Source of the DNA: Flavobacterium sp.
GTDB lineage: Bacteria; Bacteroidota; Bacteroidia; Flavobacteriales; Flavobacteriaceae
NCBI RefSeq assembly: GCF_030146175.1
Contig: NZ_JASLCE010000033.1
Coordinates: 1 to 47,541, forward strand
Direction of reading: 5' to 3'
Length of the DNA stretch: 47,541 nt
Shown piece after piece: positions 9,159-17,495 of this stretch (position 1 is its first letter; each line of letters begins with the position of its first letter). The position numbers and the translations under genes are program-made. The notes beneath the pieces are model-generated. The model did no database searches, had not been told where the DNA came from, and saw only the letters and a list, made by a program, of their open reading frames with translations.

Positions 9159-9839
9159 CTATTCTTTACTAAAAATTGATTTATAGACAATACCGGCAAT
9201 CAGTGCGCCAATAATTGGTGCCACGATAAACAACCATAACTGGCTTAACGCTTCGCCACCTACAAAAACCGCCTGACTTATACTTCGGGCTGGATTTACA
9301 GAGGTGTTGGTAACCGGAATACTGATCAAATGAATCAGGGTTAACGCCAATCCGATGGCCAATCCGGCAAATCCTTTTGGTGCTCTATCGTCTGTAGCGC
9401 CCAGAATCACAATCAGGAAGATAAAAGTCATTACGACTTCGGTGAGAAAAGCGGCATTCATACTGTATTTGCCCGGCGAAAGTTCGCCATAACCATTGGA
9501 AGCAAACCCGCCAATATCACTACCGTTACCCGTTGCGATTACATATAATATGGCTGCTGCGGCAATACCGCCCAAAACCTGAGCCACGATATAGGGGATA
9601 AGCTCTTTGGCATCAAAACGACCGCCTACCCATAATCCGATAGAAACCGCCGGGTTGAGATGTGCGCCGGAAATATGCCCAAGCGAATAAGCAATTGTCA
9701 GTACGGTAAGTCCGAAAGCCAAAGCGACTCCAACAAAACCAATTCCTGCGTCGGGAAAGTTACAGGCCAGCACTGCGCTACCACAACCTCCTAAAACCAA
9801 CCAAAATGTTCCAATGAATTCTGCGATAAGTTTTTTCAT
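9159..9839 (-). CDS. aqpZ: Aquaporin Z (MIP family water channel)
   Basis: The 226-residue membrane protein has the family's six transmembrane segments and two half-helices with the NPA signatures HLNPAVS (residues 60-66) and SVNPARS in the second half. The N-terminus [19 protein letters not shown] is typical of bacterial AqpZ. The arginine after the second NPA, part of the selectivity filter, is present. It should pass water across the inner membrane. It is monocistronic with its own terminator. Confidence 0.95.
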   Translation of the reverse strand: MKKLIAEFIGTFWLVLGGCGSAVLACNFPDAGIGFVGVALAFGLTVLTIAYSLGHISGAHLNPAVSIGLWVGGRFDAKELIPYIVAQVLGGIAAAAILYVIATGNGSDIGGFASNGYGELSPGKYSMNAAFLTEVVMTFIFLIVILGATDDRAPKGFAGLAIGLALTLIHLISIPVTNTSVNPARSISQAVFVGGEALSQLWLFIVAPIIGALIAGIVYKSIFSKE

Positions 9840-9879
9840 AAAATAAAGGGATTAGTTAAACAATTGTAATAAATGTATT

Positions 9880-10155
9880 TCAGGGAAAATGTAAGGCTTG
9901 ATCAAAATATTTGGAGCATAGCAATGTTGTGCGGTCGAACAGTAAAGCATACTGTTGCCACAGGCAAATCGCTAAAAAGGCGGAAAAGGAAATTAGGGAT
10001 TGTAGAACCGGAATTGAAATAAAAGCTTTATTCGGGTGAAAATCCGGGACCGTAAAAGAGGGGCTTTGCGTATATAATGCACTACTTCTGTAGAAACCGG
10101 CAACCGATGTGCTGCAAAGCGAAAGGGGTAAGAGGGATTGCCAGGTTAGACTCAT
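9880..10155 (-). CDS. Doubtful 91-codon frame, or antisense of a structured RNA
   Basis: A 91-codon frame occupies most of the 380-base aqpZ-EamA gap. It predicts a hydrophobic peptide (VLQSLISFSAFLAICLW) with no recognised domain and an unusually high share of C-ending codons. The opposite (+) strand contains nested complementary segments: GCTTTGC (10063-10069) with GCAAAGC (10114-10120), and CTAC/GTAG (10082-10085/10090-10093). It also has a GGGTGAAAATCCGGGA segment recalling riboswitch or ribozyme cores. A non-coding RNA on the + strand is at least as likely as a protein. Confidence 0.25.
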   Translation of the reverse strand: MSLTWQSLLPLSLCSTSVAGFYRSSALYTQSPSFTVPDFHPNKAFISIPVLQSLISFSAFLAICLWQQYALLFDRTTLLCSKYFDQALHFP

Positions 10156-10220
10156 TTTCAGGTAGTTAAATGATTATATCCGTATTACGAATATAATCAT
10201 TTTTACCAGAAAATTCTATA

Positions 10221-11117
10221 TTAATTCTTTTTTTTGAACGAAATGTTCATAATGATAATGGCGAGAATGATTAGTAAAATTCCCATCCATTGTGTTAGGA
10301 CTACGGTTTCATTAAGAATCACAAAGGCCATCATAACCGAAACGGGTAATTCCAATGACGAAACGATACTACCTAATCCGATTCCGGTATGCGGAAATCC
10401 GGCATTCATCAACATCGGTGGAATGATGGTTCCAAATAAGGATAGTACAATTCCCCATTTTAAGAAGATTTCAAAGTTATACGGAGTCGTTTGTGTGAAA
10501 ATTCCAAACCCGAATACAATCACAGCACCACCCAATAGCATGTATAAGCTTCGTTGTGCCGGCGATATTCCGGTAGCAACACTGTTGGCGGTAAACATGG
10601 TTGTTGTGAAGGAAGCGGCTGCAAGCATTCCCCACATTAATCCGCGCCAGTCCAGTTGAATTTCGTTTTTAAAGATGTTAGTTGCCAGTGCGGTACCTCC
10701 TAAAACGATGATCACCGATATTACTTTTTGTAATGACGGTAGTTTTTTGTCGATAAACATTTCCAGTAAAACACCCATCCATACCGTTTGCATCAATAAA
10801 ACGATACCAATGGATACGGGAATGTATTTTACGGCTAGATAATAGAAAACACTGGTCATTCCCAATGATGTTCCGGCCAGCATTAACTGAGCGATATTCT
10901 TTTTAGTGGCTTTTACGACAGTACCTTTATTTTTGGATTTCTGAAAAGCATTGATGATTAGGATTCCGATGATACCCAAAATAAACTGGGACGACGTAAC
11001 CTCGGCAGTGGTGTAGTTTTCCTGATAGGCAAGTTTAACAAATGTTGCCAGCATTCCATAACTGGTAGCACCTAAACCTACTAAAAAAACTCCTTTTAAA
11101 ACTTTGTTTCCTGACAT
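10221..11117 (-). CDS. EamA/DMT superfamily transporter (paralogue 1)
   Basis: The 298-residue protein has ten predicted transmembrane helices in two EamA repeats and a basic C-terminus (FKKKN). These inner-membrane drug/metabolite transporters usually export amino acids, metabolites or toxic compounds; the substrate is unknown. It is clearly paralogous to the transporter at 17492-18412: both begin with SYGMLA(T/S)F and share the CGGT-type second-repeat start. A -7 box TATCTTTG lies on the reverse strand at 11143-11150, 26 bases before the start. Confidence 0.88.
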   Translation of the reverse strand: MSGNKVLKGVFLVGLGATSYGMLATFVKLAYQENYTTAEVTSSQFILGIIGILIINAFQKSKNKGTVVKATKKNIAQLMLAGTSLGMTSVFYYLAVKYIPVSIGIVLLMQTVWMGVLLEMFIDKKLPSLQKVISVIIVLGGTALATNIFKNEIQLDWRGLMWGMLAAASFTTTMFTANSVATGISPAQRSLYMLLGGAVIVFGFGIFTQTTPYNFEIFLKWGIVLSLFGTIIPPMLMNAGFPHTGIGLGSIVSSLELPVSVMMAFVILNETVVLTQWMGILLIILAIIIMNISFKKKN

Positions 11118-11142
11118 TATTATTTGATTTTAAAACAGCCTG

Positions 11143-11150
11143 CAAAGATA
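11143..11150 (-). promoter_or_regulatory. Promoter -7 box for the EamA gene
   Basis: Reverse-strand TATCTTTG matches the Bacteroidetes TAnnTTTG element. No TTG is found at the ideal 19-base spacing. Confidence 0.5.
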
Positions 11151-11235
11151 AGCTATCCCGTTTAGTTAGAATAATCAATCGGAAAAAAAATAATGTTTTG
11201 ATAAAATAGGTGCTGATTTTGAGTGAAATGGATAA

Positions 11236-11267
11236 AAAAAGGATTGACACTATGGTCAATCCTTTTT
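11236..11267. terminator. Terminator downstream of the secreted protein gene
   Basis: AAAAAGGATTGAC (11236-11248) pairs with GTCAATCCTTTTT (11255-11267), a 13-bp stem that can end transcription on either strand. Confidence 0.85.
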
Positions 11268-11290
11268 AAAATAGCATTGTTGATCCGTGA

Positions 11291-12079
11291 TTATTCCGAC
11301 CAGTATACTAAAGTTACTTCGATAACACCGTTAGCATTTACAAGGCTATCCGATAAAGTTACAGTAGTTGCAGAAGCACCGCTGAAATAACCGTTATATG
11401 CACGGAATGTGTAAGTACCCGGAGCTAAATTGCTATAACAGTCTTCGTAATTTTCAGGGTAGAAATATACATTCGCGTCGTTATACGCATAATAACCGTG
11501 TAAGTCGTTGTAGGTAACTGGATTTCCCAGGTGATCTACCAGTTTCATACAAACGTTGTAGGTTTTGATAGCAGTAGCAATTGAATTGATTTCGTTGATA
11601 AGGCTAGTAGTTGTAGTGTATTGCTGATCCAATACGCTTTTTACATTTGGAATCAGGTTTAAAGCGGTAGCGTTATCATTTGCAGCCAAAGCATCGTTGA
11701 TTTGGAACGTTAATCCGATAAGGATGTCGTTTAAGTTTACCAATTCGGCAGTGATAGCGTTAATGCTAGCCGTAGAAAAGGCATTTTGAGACGCTGTACG
11801 CGCTAGGCTGGCAAAATAATCCACATCATCAGAATTGTTTTGGATGGAGTTTACCTGAACAAACATGGCATCGTAAAATTGTTGTGCATTTGGTGCGTTT
11901 AATAATACGATTTGTTTAGCCAATTGTACCGCTGCCGTTTTAGCAGCTGGTGTATCCTGTTGGATGTTTTCGGCTGACTGGATTGCGTAGTCTAAATTTT
12001 GTTGTGCAGTTTGTGCGAAAACAGAGCTGCCTACCAATGCTACAAACAAGGTTATAGCATAAAAAGTAATTTTCTTCAT
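11291..12079 (-). CDS. Secreted protein of unknown function
   Basis: The 262-residue product has a clear signal peptide (ending SSVFAQ). Residues 25-165 are alpha-helical, rich in Ala, Asn, Gln and Thr (TAAVQLAKQIVLLNAPNAQQ), without a recognised domain. The last ~85 residues (LVDHLGNPVTYNDL, LAPGTYTFRAYNGYFSG, IEVTLVYWSE) look like a small beta-sandwich of the carboxypeptidase-regulatory type. No lipobox and no type IX sorting tail are seen, so it is probably periplasmic. It is monocistronic, with a reverse-strand -7 box TACATTTG at 12106-12113. Confidence 0.7.
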   Translation of the reverse strand: MKKITFYAITLFVALVGSSVFAQTAQQNLDYAIQSAENIQQDTPAAKTAAVQLAKQIVLLNAPNAQQFYDAMFVQVNSIQNNSDDVDYFASLARTASQNAFSTASINAITAELVNLNDILIGLTFQINDALAANDNATALNLIPNVKSVLDQQYTTTTSLINEINSIATAIKTYNVCMKLVDHLGNPVTYNDLHGYYAYNDANVYFYPENYEDCYSNLAPGTYTFRAYNGYFSGASATTVTLSDSLVNANGVIEVTLVYWSE

Positions 12080-12378
12080 AGAAATAGATTTAAGGTTTTG
12101 TACGCCAAATGTATTAAAATGTATTAAAATTATTACGTATTGAGTATTATTATTGTATTAATAAAATATTATTTAGACATTTTGCGTGTTTTGTTGTTTT
12201 GTTGGTGTTTGTTTTGTGATCTTAATAGTGTGGCGTTGAACGCGGAATTACTATTATAAAAAACTGTTTTTTGCTGTAACAATGGCAGGAATTGACTTAT
12301 ATTTTTGATTGTTATCCATTTACCGATTTTTCAAGTGGAAATAATTTGTATATTTGTAGGAACTAATACTTTATTGTA
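12080..12378. other. Divergent promoter region, about 300 bases
   Basis: This A+T-rich stretch carries the reverse-strand -7 box TACATTTG at 12106-12113 for the secreted protein gene and the forward -7 box TATATTTG at 12349-12356 for the small operon. No open frame or RNA gene is recognised between them. Confidence 0.5.
12349..12356 (+). promoter_or_regulatory. Promoter -7 box for the 12379-13330 operon
   Basis: TATATTTG fits the TAnnTTTG consensus 22 bases before the first ATG. The -33 TTG is not evident. Confidence 0.55.
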
Positions 12379-12540
12379 ATGCTAAAGTTTATAAATAAAA
12401 GTGGAAAAGCTTCGGTTACTTCCAATCCCGAAATTGGAAGCGGACTGGTTCGTATTGCGCACAAAATAAGTGCCGTTAGCGGAGAAAGCCAGTTAGTAAA
12501 AATCGGAGGGCGCTATTTTAGAGTAAGGGAATTGGGATAA
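12379..12540 (+). CDS. Small 53-residue protein, first gene of an unknown operon
   Basis: ATG at 12379 opens a 53-codon frame (begins MLKFINKSGKASVTSNPE, ends GGRYFRVRELG) stopping four bases before the next gene. It is basic and soluble with no signal peptide or membrane segment; the C-terminal half (ESQLVKIGGRYFRVREL) looks like a short beta hairpin. I do not recognise the family. The case for a real gene is a promoter box 22 bases upstream, the tight spacing to the next gene and a protein-like composition. Confidence 0.6.
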   Translation: MLKFINKSGKASVTSNPEIGSGLVRIAHKISAVSGESQLVKIGGRYFRVRELG

Positions 12541-12544
12541 CCGG

Positions 12545-13330
12545 ATGAATATTGCTTTTACAACAGTATTATTGTTTATCATCCTTGCTCCGGGATTTTT
12601 GGCCCGAATCGCTTATAATTCTTCTAAATTAAGTGTTGCAGATTCCAATAGAAATCTGGTTAACGAATTAACCTGGTCGATCATTCCGGCACTCACACTA
12701 CACATCATTTTTGTTGCGATCATACAGAATGCCACCCGATATTCTGTGGATTTTGTACAATTGGGTAACCTGGTTTTGGGGACTTCCCAAAAAGCAGATG
12801 CGAGTTTTGCCCAATTAAACGATTATAAATACGCCATATTTTTTTATAATCTTATTCTTTTTAAAACCTCTTTTGTCGCGGGTTATCTACTGCGAAAAAT
12901 GGTGCGCTTTTTTAAACTAGACCGAAAGTTCCGTTATTTTCGTTTTTCAAATAAATGGCATTATATCTTTTCCGGGGAATGCCTGGATTTTCCAGATGTT
13001 CCGGATGAATACGAAGAAATTACCAATAAAATTATCAATGTACTTTGTAAGGTAAATGGTCGTACGGTATTGTACACCGGCGAATATTTTAATTATTATG
13101 TAGATGGTAAAGGCGATTTGGAAGCGGTACATTTAAAGTATCCGATTCGGAGGTATCTGGAAAATGATAAAGCCGGGGACGAAGATTATTATGTGATTTC
13201 CAGTCGTTATCTGATGATTCCAAATTCAGATATTATCAATATCAATTTTAAGTATATTAATTTTGAAGAAGTTGATGAAGCGGAATTATCGGAGGAAGAA
13301 AAGGACAATGCGATACAGTTGTCGGAATAG
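12545..13330 (+). CDS. Membrane protein of unknown function, paired with the 53-residue protein
   Basis: The 261-residue product has hydrophobic segments near residues 3-23, 45-63 and 95-117, then a soluble C-terminal domain of about 140 residues, probably cytoplasmic, ending in an acidic tail (ELSEEEKDN). The soluble part contains YRRYLENDKAGDED-like charged stretches and two beta-rich blocks (GRTVLYTGEYFNYYVDG and YYVISSRYLMIPNSD). I do not recognise it with certainty; the layout recalls uncharacterised membrane-anchored proteins of accessory loci. It follows the 53-residue gene by four bases, so the two are almost certainly co-transcribed. Confidence 0.75.
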   Translation: MNIAFTTVLLFIILAPGFLARIAYNSSKLSVADSNRNLVNELTWSIIPALTLHIIFVAIIQNATRYSVDFVQLGNLVLGTSQKADASFAQLNDYKYAIFFYNLILFKTSFVAGYLLRKMVRFFKLDRKFRYFRFSNKWHYIFSGECLDFPDVPDEYEEITNKIINVLCKVNGRTVLYTGEYFNYYVDGKGDLEAVHLKYPIRRYLENDKAGDEDYYVISSRYLMIPNSDIININFKYINFEEVDEAELSEEEKDNAIQLSE

Positions 13331-13342
13331 TTCAGATATAAA

Positions 13343-13370
13343 AAAAGCAACAGGTGGTCCTGCTGCTTTT
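13343..13370. terminator. Terminator between the membrane protein gene and htpG
   Basis: AAAAGCAACAGG (13343-13354) pairs with CCTGCTGCTTTT (13359-13370) with one mismatch. It serves the convergent genes on both sides. Confidence 0.75.
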
Positions 13371-13398
13371 CCTAAATAATCGAATATAATAATTGGAG

Positions 13399-15279
13399 TT
13401 ATTTGATTAACTCGAAATTACGTTTTACAAAAGCGGTTAGCTCTTCTCCTTTTAAAAGATTTTGAGATAGCTTCGCCAAATCCAAAGCCTGTTTTACAAG
13501 ACCTTCCTGTACCGGTTTGTCGGTTGTGTTTAGAATGGTAGTGGCCAGATCGGAATTGGTATTGATGATCAGGTTGTACATTTCCGGGAAATTCCCCATA
13601 CCAAACATACCACCGCCACCGGACTGACTCATTTCTTTCATTCGGCGCATAAACTCCGGTTGCGTGATCATAAATGGAGCCGCTTTACTGTCCATCGCTT
13701 CCAACTGAACCGTGTACGACGTCTTCGGTACGATTTCTTCCAACACCGTTTTCAGGTTGTTTTGCTCGTCTTCCGATAGTTTCGAAATCGGGTTGTCATC
13801 TTTTTTAATCAGATTGTCAATATGATCCGAATCCACACGGGTGAACGTTAGTTTTTCATTGTCGGCTTCCAGTTTCTGAATCAGGTGCGACACGATCGGG
13901 CTATCCAATAATAGTACTTCATAACCTTTTTCTTTTGCCGATTCGATATAACTGTGTTGTACATCTTTATTTGAAGCATACAGAACAACCAGTTTGTCGT
14001 CTTTGTCTGTTTGTTTGTCTTTTATGGCTTCTTTTAATTCTTCCAGCGTATAGTATTTTCCATCTACGGAAGGATATAAAACGAAAGCACCCGCTTTTTC
14101 ATAGAATTTCGGTTCGGATAACATTCCGTATTCCAAAACGATTTTAATGTCGTTCCATTTCTGTTCGAAATCCTCACGGTTCTCAGTAAACAACGATTTT
14201 AACTTGTCGGCTACCTTACGGGTAATATAATTTGAAATTTTCTTTACGTTTCCATCCGCCTGTAAGTACGAACGCGATACGTTTAACGGGATATCCGGAG
14301 AGTCGATAACTCCTTTTAGCATCGTTAAAAATTCCGGAACGATTCCTTCTACGTTATCCGTAACAAAAACCTGGTTTTGATACAACTGGATTTTGTCTTT
14401 TTGGATTTGTAAATCGGCCGACATTTTTGGGAAATACAAAATACCGGTCAGATTAAACGGATAGTCAACGTTTAAGTGGATGTTGAATAACGGTTCTTCG
14501 AATTGCATCGGATACAACTCGCGGTAGAAGTTTTTGTAATCAACATCGCTAAGATCGCTCGGTTGTTTGGTCCAGGCCGGGTTCGGGTTGTTGATGATAT
14601 TGTCTACGGTGATCGTTTCTTCCGTTGCATCATCACCTTCGCCGGTGGTTATTTTTTCGGTGCGCGTTCCGAATTTGATCGGCACCGGCATAAATTTATT
14701 GTATTTGATCAATAACTCACGGATTTTTCCTTCTTCCAGGAATTCCAGTGAATCTTCGGCAATATGAAGAATGATTTCCGTTCCTCGGTCGGTTTTATCA
14801 GACGCTACTAATGTAAATTCCGGGCTTCCGTCGCAAGTCCAGTGTGCAGCCGGTTCGTCTTTGTGGGATTTGGTGATGATTTCCACTTTTTCGGCAACCA
14901 TAAAGGCCGAGTAAAAACCAAGTCCGAAATGCCCGATGATGCCCGAGTCTTTAGCGGAGTCTTTGTATTTTTCCAAAAACTCTTCCGCTCCGGAAAAAGC
15001 AACCTGATTGATGTATTTTTCAACCTCTTCGGCCGTCATACCCAATCCCTGGTCGATAATATGTATTTTTTTATTGTCTTTGTCGATCTTTACTTCGATA
15101 ACCGGATTTCCATAATCCACTTTTGCCTCACCAATACTGGTTAAATGTTTTAACTTTAGCGTGGCATCCGTCGCGTTTGATACAAGTTCACGAAGGAAAA
15201 TTTCGTGATCACTGTATAAAAACTTCTTGATTAGAGGAAAGATGTTTTCTACCGATACATTGATTTTTCCTGTAGTCAT
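13399..15279 (-). CDS. htpG: Molecular chaperone HtpG (Hsp90)
   Basis: The 626-residue protein is full length for bacterial Hsp90. The N-terminal GHKL ATPase domain has the ATP-contact motifs FLRELVSNATDA (residues 26-37), DQGLGMT and IGHFGLGFYSAFMV. The middle and C-terminal dimerisation domains follow (YPMQFEEPLFNI, LNVSRSYLQAD). It is a cytosolic ATP-dependent chaperone. An unusual feature seen here is a glycine-rich GGGGMFGMG segment near residues 555-563 in the C-terminal domain. It is monocistronic. Confidence 0.98.
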   Translation of the reverse strand: MTTGKINVSVENIFPLIKKFLYSDHEIFLRELVSNATDATLKLKHLTSIGEAKVDYGNPVIEVKIDKDNKKIHIIDQGLGMTAEEVEKYINQVAFSGAEEFLEKYKDSAKDSGIIGHFGLGFYSAFMVAEKVEIITKSHKDEPAAHWTCDGSPEFTLVASDKTDRGTEIILHIAEDSLEFLEEGKIRELLIKYNKFMPVPIKFGTRTEKITTGEGDDATEETITVDNIINNPNPAWTKQPSDLSDVDYKNFYRELYPMQFEEPLFNIHLNVDYPFNLTGILYFPKMSADLQIQKDKIQLYQNQVFVTDNVEGIVPEFLTMLKGVIDSPDIPLNVSRSYLQADGNVKKISNYITRKVADKLKSLFTENREDFEQKWNDIKIVLEYGMLSEPKFYEKAGAFVLYPSVDGKYYTLEELKEAIKDKQTDKDDKLVVLYASNKDVQHSYIESAKEKGYEVLLLDSPIVSHLIQKLEADNEKLTFTRVDSDHIDNLIKKDDNPISKLSEDEQNNLKTVLEEIVPKTSYTVQLEAMDSKAAPFMITQPEFMRRMKEMSQSGGGGMFGMGNFPEMYNLIINTNSDLATTILNTTDKPVQEGLVKQALDLAKLSQNLLKGEELTAFVKRNFELIK

Positions 15280-15423
15280 ATATAAGCTGTATTTTTTTTG
15301 TTAAACTTTTTCTGATTTATGCAAATTAAGTACCAAACCGAAAAAATGTGACAAAATGACCGAAATGCAGCTTATAGTGGAAAAATTCTTACTCAAAATT
15401 TAACAAATTAATGCTGTAGGTAG

Positions 15424-15431
15424 TATATTTG
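15424..15431 (+). promoter_or_regulatory. Promoter -7 box for the lipocalin-OmpA operon
   Basis: TATATTTG matches TAnnTTTG 25 bases before the ATG at 15457. No TTG is found at 19 bases. Confidence 0.55.
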
Positions 15432-15456
15432 TGTTAGTTATTTTAAAGCGCTCTAT

Positions 15457-15933
15457 ATGAAAAAATTAATTTTCTTAAGTGTACTTACCATGATGCTGTT
15501 TTCATGTAAGTCAACATCGGTAACCAACACGAAGTTAGACCGAACTTCACAGGTTGCAATTAAAGGTAACTGGGTTTTAAGCTCTGTTAGTTACCCGGGT
15601 TCAGAATACATTAAGGTGAATTCGTTTCAGATCGCCGACTCAAAGTGCTTTGAAGGAAGCAGCTGGAAATTTATTTCAAACAACAACAAAGGGAATATGG
15701 CCTTGGAAAAAGCCAATTGTCCGGCTTTCGCTTCTGCTTTTACCTGGTTTGTAAATAAAGAAGGTGAGTTTGTTTTAAAACTTCTGGATGCGGGCGAAAA
15801 AGCCAAAAAAGTAAAAGAAGGTTATGTGTTGAAATTAGCAAATCAGTCGGAAACATCATTCCAGTTGATCGATAAAATCAACGTAGGAGGTAAACTGACA
15901 GATGTAGTATACCAGTTTGAAAAATTGAACTAA
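15457..15933 (+). CDS. Lipocalin-like lipoprotein
   Basis: The 158-residue protein starts with a lipoprotein signal (LTMMLFSCKS). The mature part follows the lipocalin-like pattern of Bacteroidetes outer-membrane lipoproteins: GNWVLSSVSYPG near residues 36-47, CFEGSSWKFISNNNKG, and a C-terminal strand YQFEKL. A beta-barrel binding a small hydrophobic ligand or acting structurally is the likely fold. It sits 21 bases upstream of an OmpA-like gene, a gene pair often seen together in Flavobacteriaceae, so a joint role in the outer membrane is inferred. Confidence 0.8.
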   Translation: MKKLIFLSVLTMMLFSCKSTSVTNTKLDRTSQVAIKGNWVLSSVSYPGSEYIKVNSFQIADSKCFEGSSWKFISNNNKGNMALEKANCPAFASAFTWFVNKEGEFVLKLLDAGEKAKKVKEGYVLKLANQSETSFQLIDKINVGGKLTDVVYQFEKLN

Positions 15934-15954
15934 TTAAAAAATAAAATCAGGAAT

Positions 15955-16650
15955 ATGAAAAAGATAACAATTTATACAATAGCAGCGGTATTCATGATCG
16001 GATCCGTTTTTACAAGTTGCGATTCGGTTAAAAACGCAAATAATACCCAAAAAGGTGCCGGTATTGGTGCTGTAGCCGGTGCGGTTTTAGGTGGTGTACT
16101 TGGAAACAATATCGGTAAAGGTGGAAATGGTGCATTAGGTGCGGTTCTTGGTGGTGTTGTTGGTGGTGTTGCCGGTGGTGTTATCGGAAACAAAATGGAC
16201 AAACAGGCTCGTGAAATCGAACAGGCTGTACCCGGTGCTGAAGTAGAGAGAGTTGGAGAAGGTATTAAATTGGTATTGGGCGAAAATGCTGTTCGTTTTG
16301 ATACTAACAAATCTACCCTGACAGCTTCTGCCAAAGCAAACCTTGATAAATTGGTTCCGGTTTTTCAAAGCTATGCCGATACGGATATCGTAATTTACGG
16401 TTATACCGATAATACCGGTAAAGTAGAGTACAACCAGTCGTTGTCTGAGCAAAGAGCGGCTTCTGTAAAAAGTTACCTGGCTGGAAAAGGTTTGTCTTCC
16501 AATCGTTTTAAAGTATCCGGAATGGGTATTGCCGATCCGATTGCAACAAACGATACTCCGGAAGGACGAAGCAAAAACCGTCGTGTTGAGTTTGCTATCA
16601 CAGCAAATGAGAAAATGGTTCAGGATGCTAAAAAACAAGGCGGAAATTAA
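15955..16650 (+). CDS. OmpA-family lipoprotein with glycine-zipper domain
   Basis: The 231-residue protein has a lipoprotein signal (SVFTSCDS), then a glycine-zipper region (residues 35-80, repeats of GAVLGG and GGVAGG), then an OmpA peptidoglycan-binding domain (residues ~115-215) with the core GYTDNTGKVEYNQSLSEQRA and NRRVEFAI. It should tie the outer membrane to peptidoglycan. It closes the operon with the lipocalin-like gene and ends at a strong terminator. The GC-rich GGTGGT repeats in the DNA are just glycine codons. Confidence 0.92.
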   Translation: MKKITIYTIAAVFMIGSVFTSCDSVKNANNTQKGAGIGAVAGAVLGGVLGNNIGKGGNGALGAVLGGVVGGVAGGVIGNKMDKQAREIEQAVPGAEVERVGEGIKLVLGENAVRFDTNKSTLTASAKANLDKLVPVFQSYADTDIVIYGYTDNTGKVEYNQSLSEQRAASVKSYLAGKGLSSNRFKVSGMGIADPIATNDTPEGRSKNRRVEFAITANEKMVQDAKKQGGN

Positions 16651-16671
16651 TTTCCAAATGATATAAAAGAT

Positions 16672-16703
16672 AAAAAGACTGTCGAAACGACAGTCTTTTT
16701 TAG
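16672..16703. terminator. Bidirectional terminator after the OmpA gene
   Basis: AAAAAGACTGTCG (16672-16684) pairs with its complement at 16688-16700, 13 pairs with a three-base loop. It serves the convergent hydrolase gene as well. Confidence 0.9.
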
Positions 16704-16715
16704 TTTATGCTAGGA

Positions 16716-17495
16716 TCAAAGTGTTTCAATAAATTGCTTTGCGGCATTTAATGTCAGTTCCGGAGCTTCCTTATGCGGAGTATGACCAATATTCGGAATA
16801 AGATACTGTTCCGATCGTCCCGAAACCAGACTGATGGTTTTGGTAACCTGATCCAGTGTGCCGTATTCATCGGCTTCTCCCTGAATAAACAAGAGCGGAC
16901 AACGTATTGCGGATACTAATTTTTCGATGTTCCAATTTCTAAAATCGTCACGAGTCCAGGTTAATGTCCAGGCTTTAAACAGCGTGTCCACCTTATCGCC
17001 GTGGTATTTCTGCAAACGAACCGCTAAGTCAGTAGTGGTATAGGCTTCCATCGCTTCGCGGATTCCTTTTAAGGTGACTTCTTCTACAAAAATATGAGCC
17101 GCTTCACAAATCACGGCTTTGATGCGTTCCGGATAGTTACTGGCGGTAATCAGTGCAATCGAACCACCATCGCTATGTCCGAATAAAATAGCTTGATCAA
17201 TTTCTAAATGAGCGAGTAATTCGTTTAAGACAGTGGCTTCTTCTGTCAGATAATCAACCGGTCTTTCGTGTGTTGGCATTGGAGCCGATTTGCCATATCC
17301 AAGCCGATCGTAAACCAATACGTTGCATTGCGTGGTTTCAGCTAGTTTTTCTGGAAAATCCCGCCAAAGTTGTATGCAGCCCAGAGAGTCGTGTAAAAAT
17401 ACAAGGGTAGGGCGGTTGGGATGGTTATTTCGATAATGGATATAAAGGTTTTGTCCATTTATGTCAATCTGAGCAGAAGTGGTATTTGGTGTCAT
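16716..17495 (-). CDS. Alpha/beta hydrolase, coupled to an EamA transporter
   Basis: The 259-residue cytosolic enzyme has the alpha/beta-hydrolase fold: oxyanion region FLHDSLGCIQLW near residues 33-44, nucleophile elbow GHSDGG with Ser108, an acid in FIQGEADEYG and the catalytic histidine in PNIGHTPHKEAPE. No signal peptide. Such enzymes split esters or lactones; the substrate is unknown. Its ATG overlaps the stop of the transporter gene by four bases (ATGA at 17492-17495), so translation is probably coupled. A hydrolase and an exporter under an Lrp-type regulator suggests detoxification or metabolite efflux; that is inference. Confidence 0.88.
   Translation of the reverse strand: MTPNTTSAQIDINGQNLYIHYRNNHPNRPTLVFLHDSLGCIQLWRDFPEKLAETTQCNVLVYDRLGYGKSAPMPTHERPVDYLTEEATVLNELLAHLEIDQAILFGHSDGGSIALITASNYPERIKAVICEAAHIFVEEVTLKGIREAMEAYTTTDLAVRLQKYHGDKVDTLFKAWTLTWTRDDFRNWNIEKLVSAIRCPLLFIQGEADEYGTLDQVTKTISLVSGRSEQYLIPNIGHTPHKEAPELTLNAAKQFIETL

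Noticed and set aside
8956..9159. 67-codon reverse frame
   Set aside because: No family resemblance and it includes the aquaporin terminator palindrome.
9880..10160. Cobalamin riboswitch on the + strand
   Set aside because: A GGTGAAAATCCGGGAC-like core and a GCCAGG near the end tempt this call, but the order of conserved blocks is incomplete and no + strand gene follows.
10234..10659. 141-codon frame antisense to the EamA gene
   Set aside because: Shadow of a clear transporter gene, with no domain.
16045..16200. GGTGGT-rich tract resembling a satellite repeat
   Set aside because: It encodes the glycine-zipper region of the OmpA-family lipoprotein.
16135..16638. 167-codon frame antisense to the OmpA gene
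   Set aside because: Open only because of the codon bias of the sense gene.
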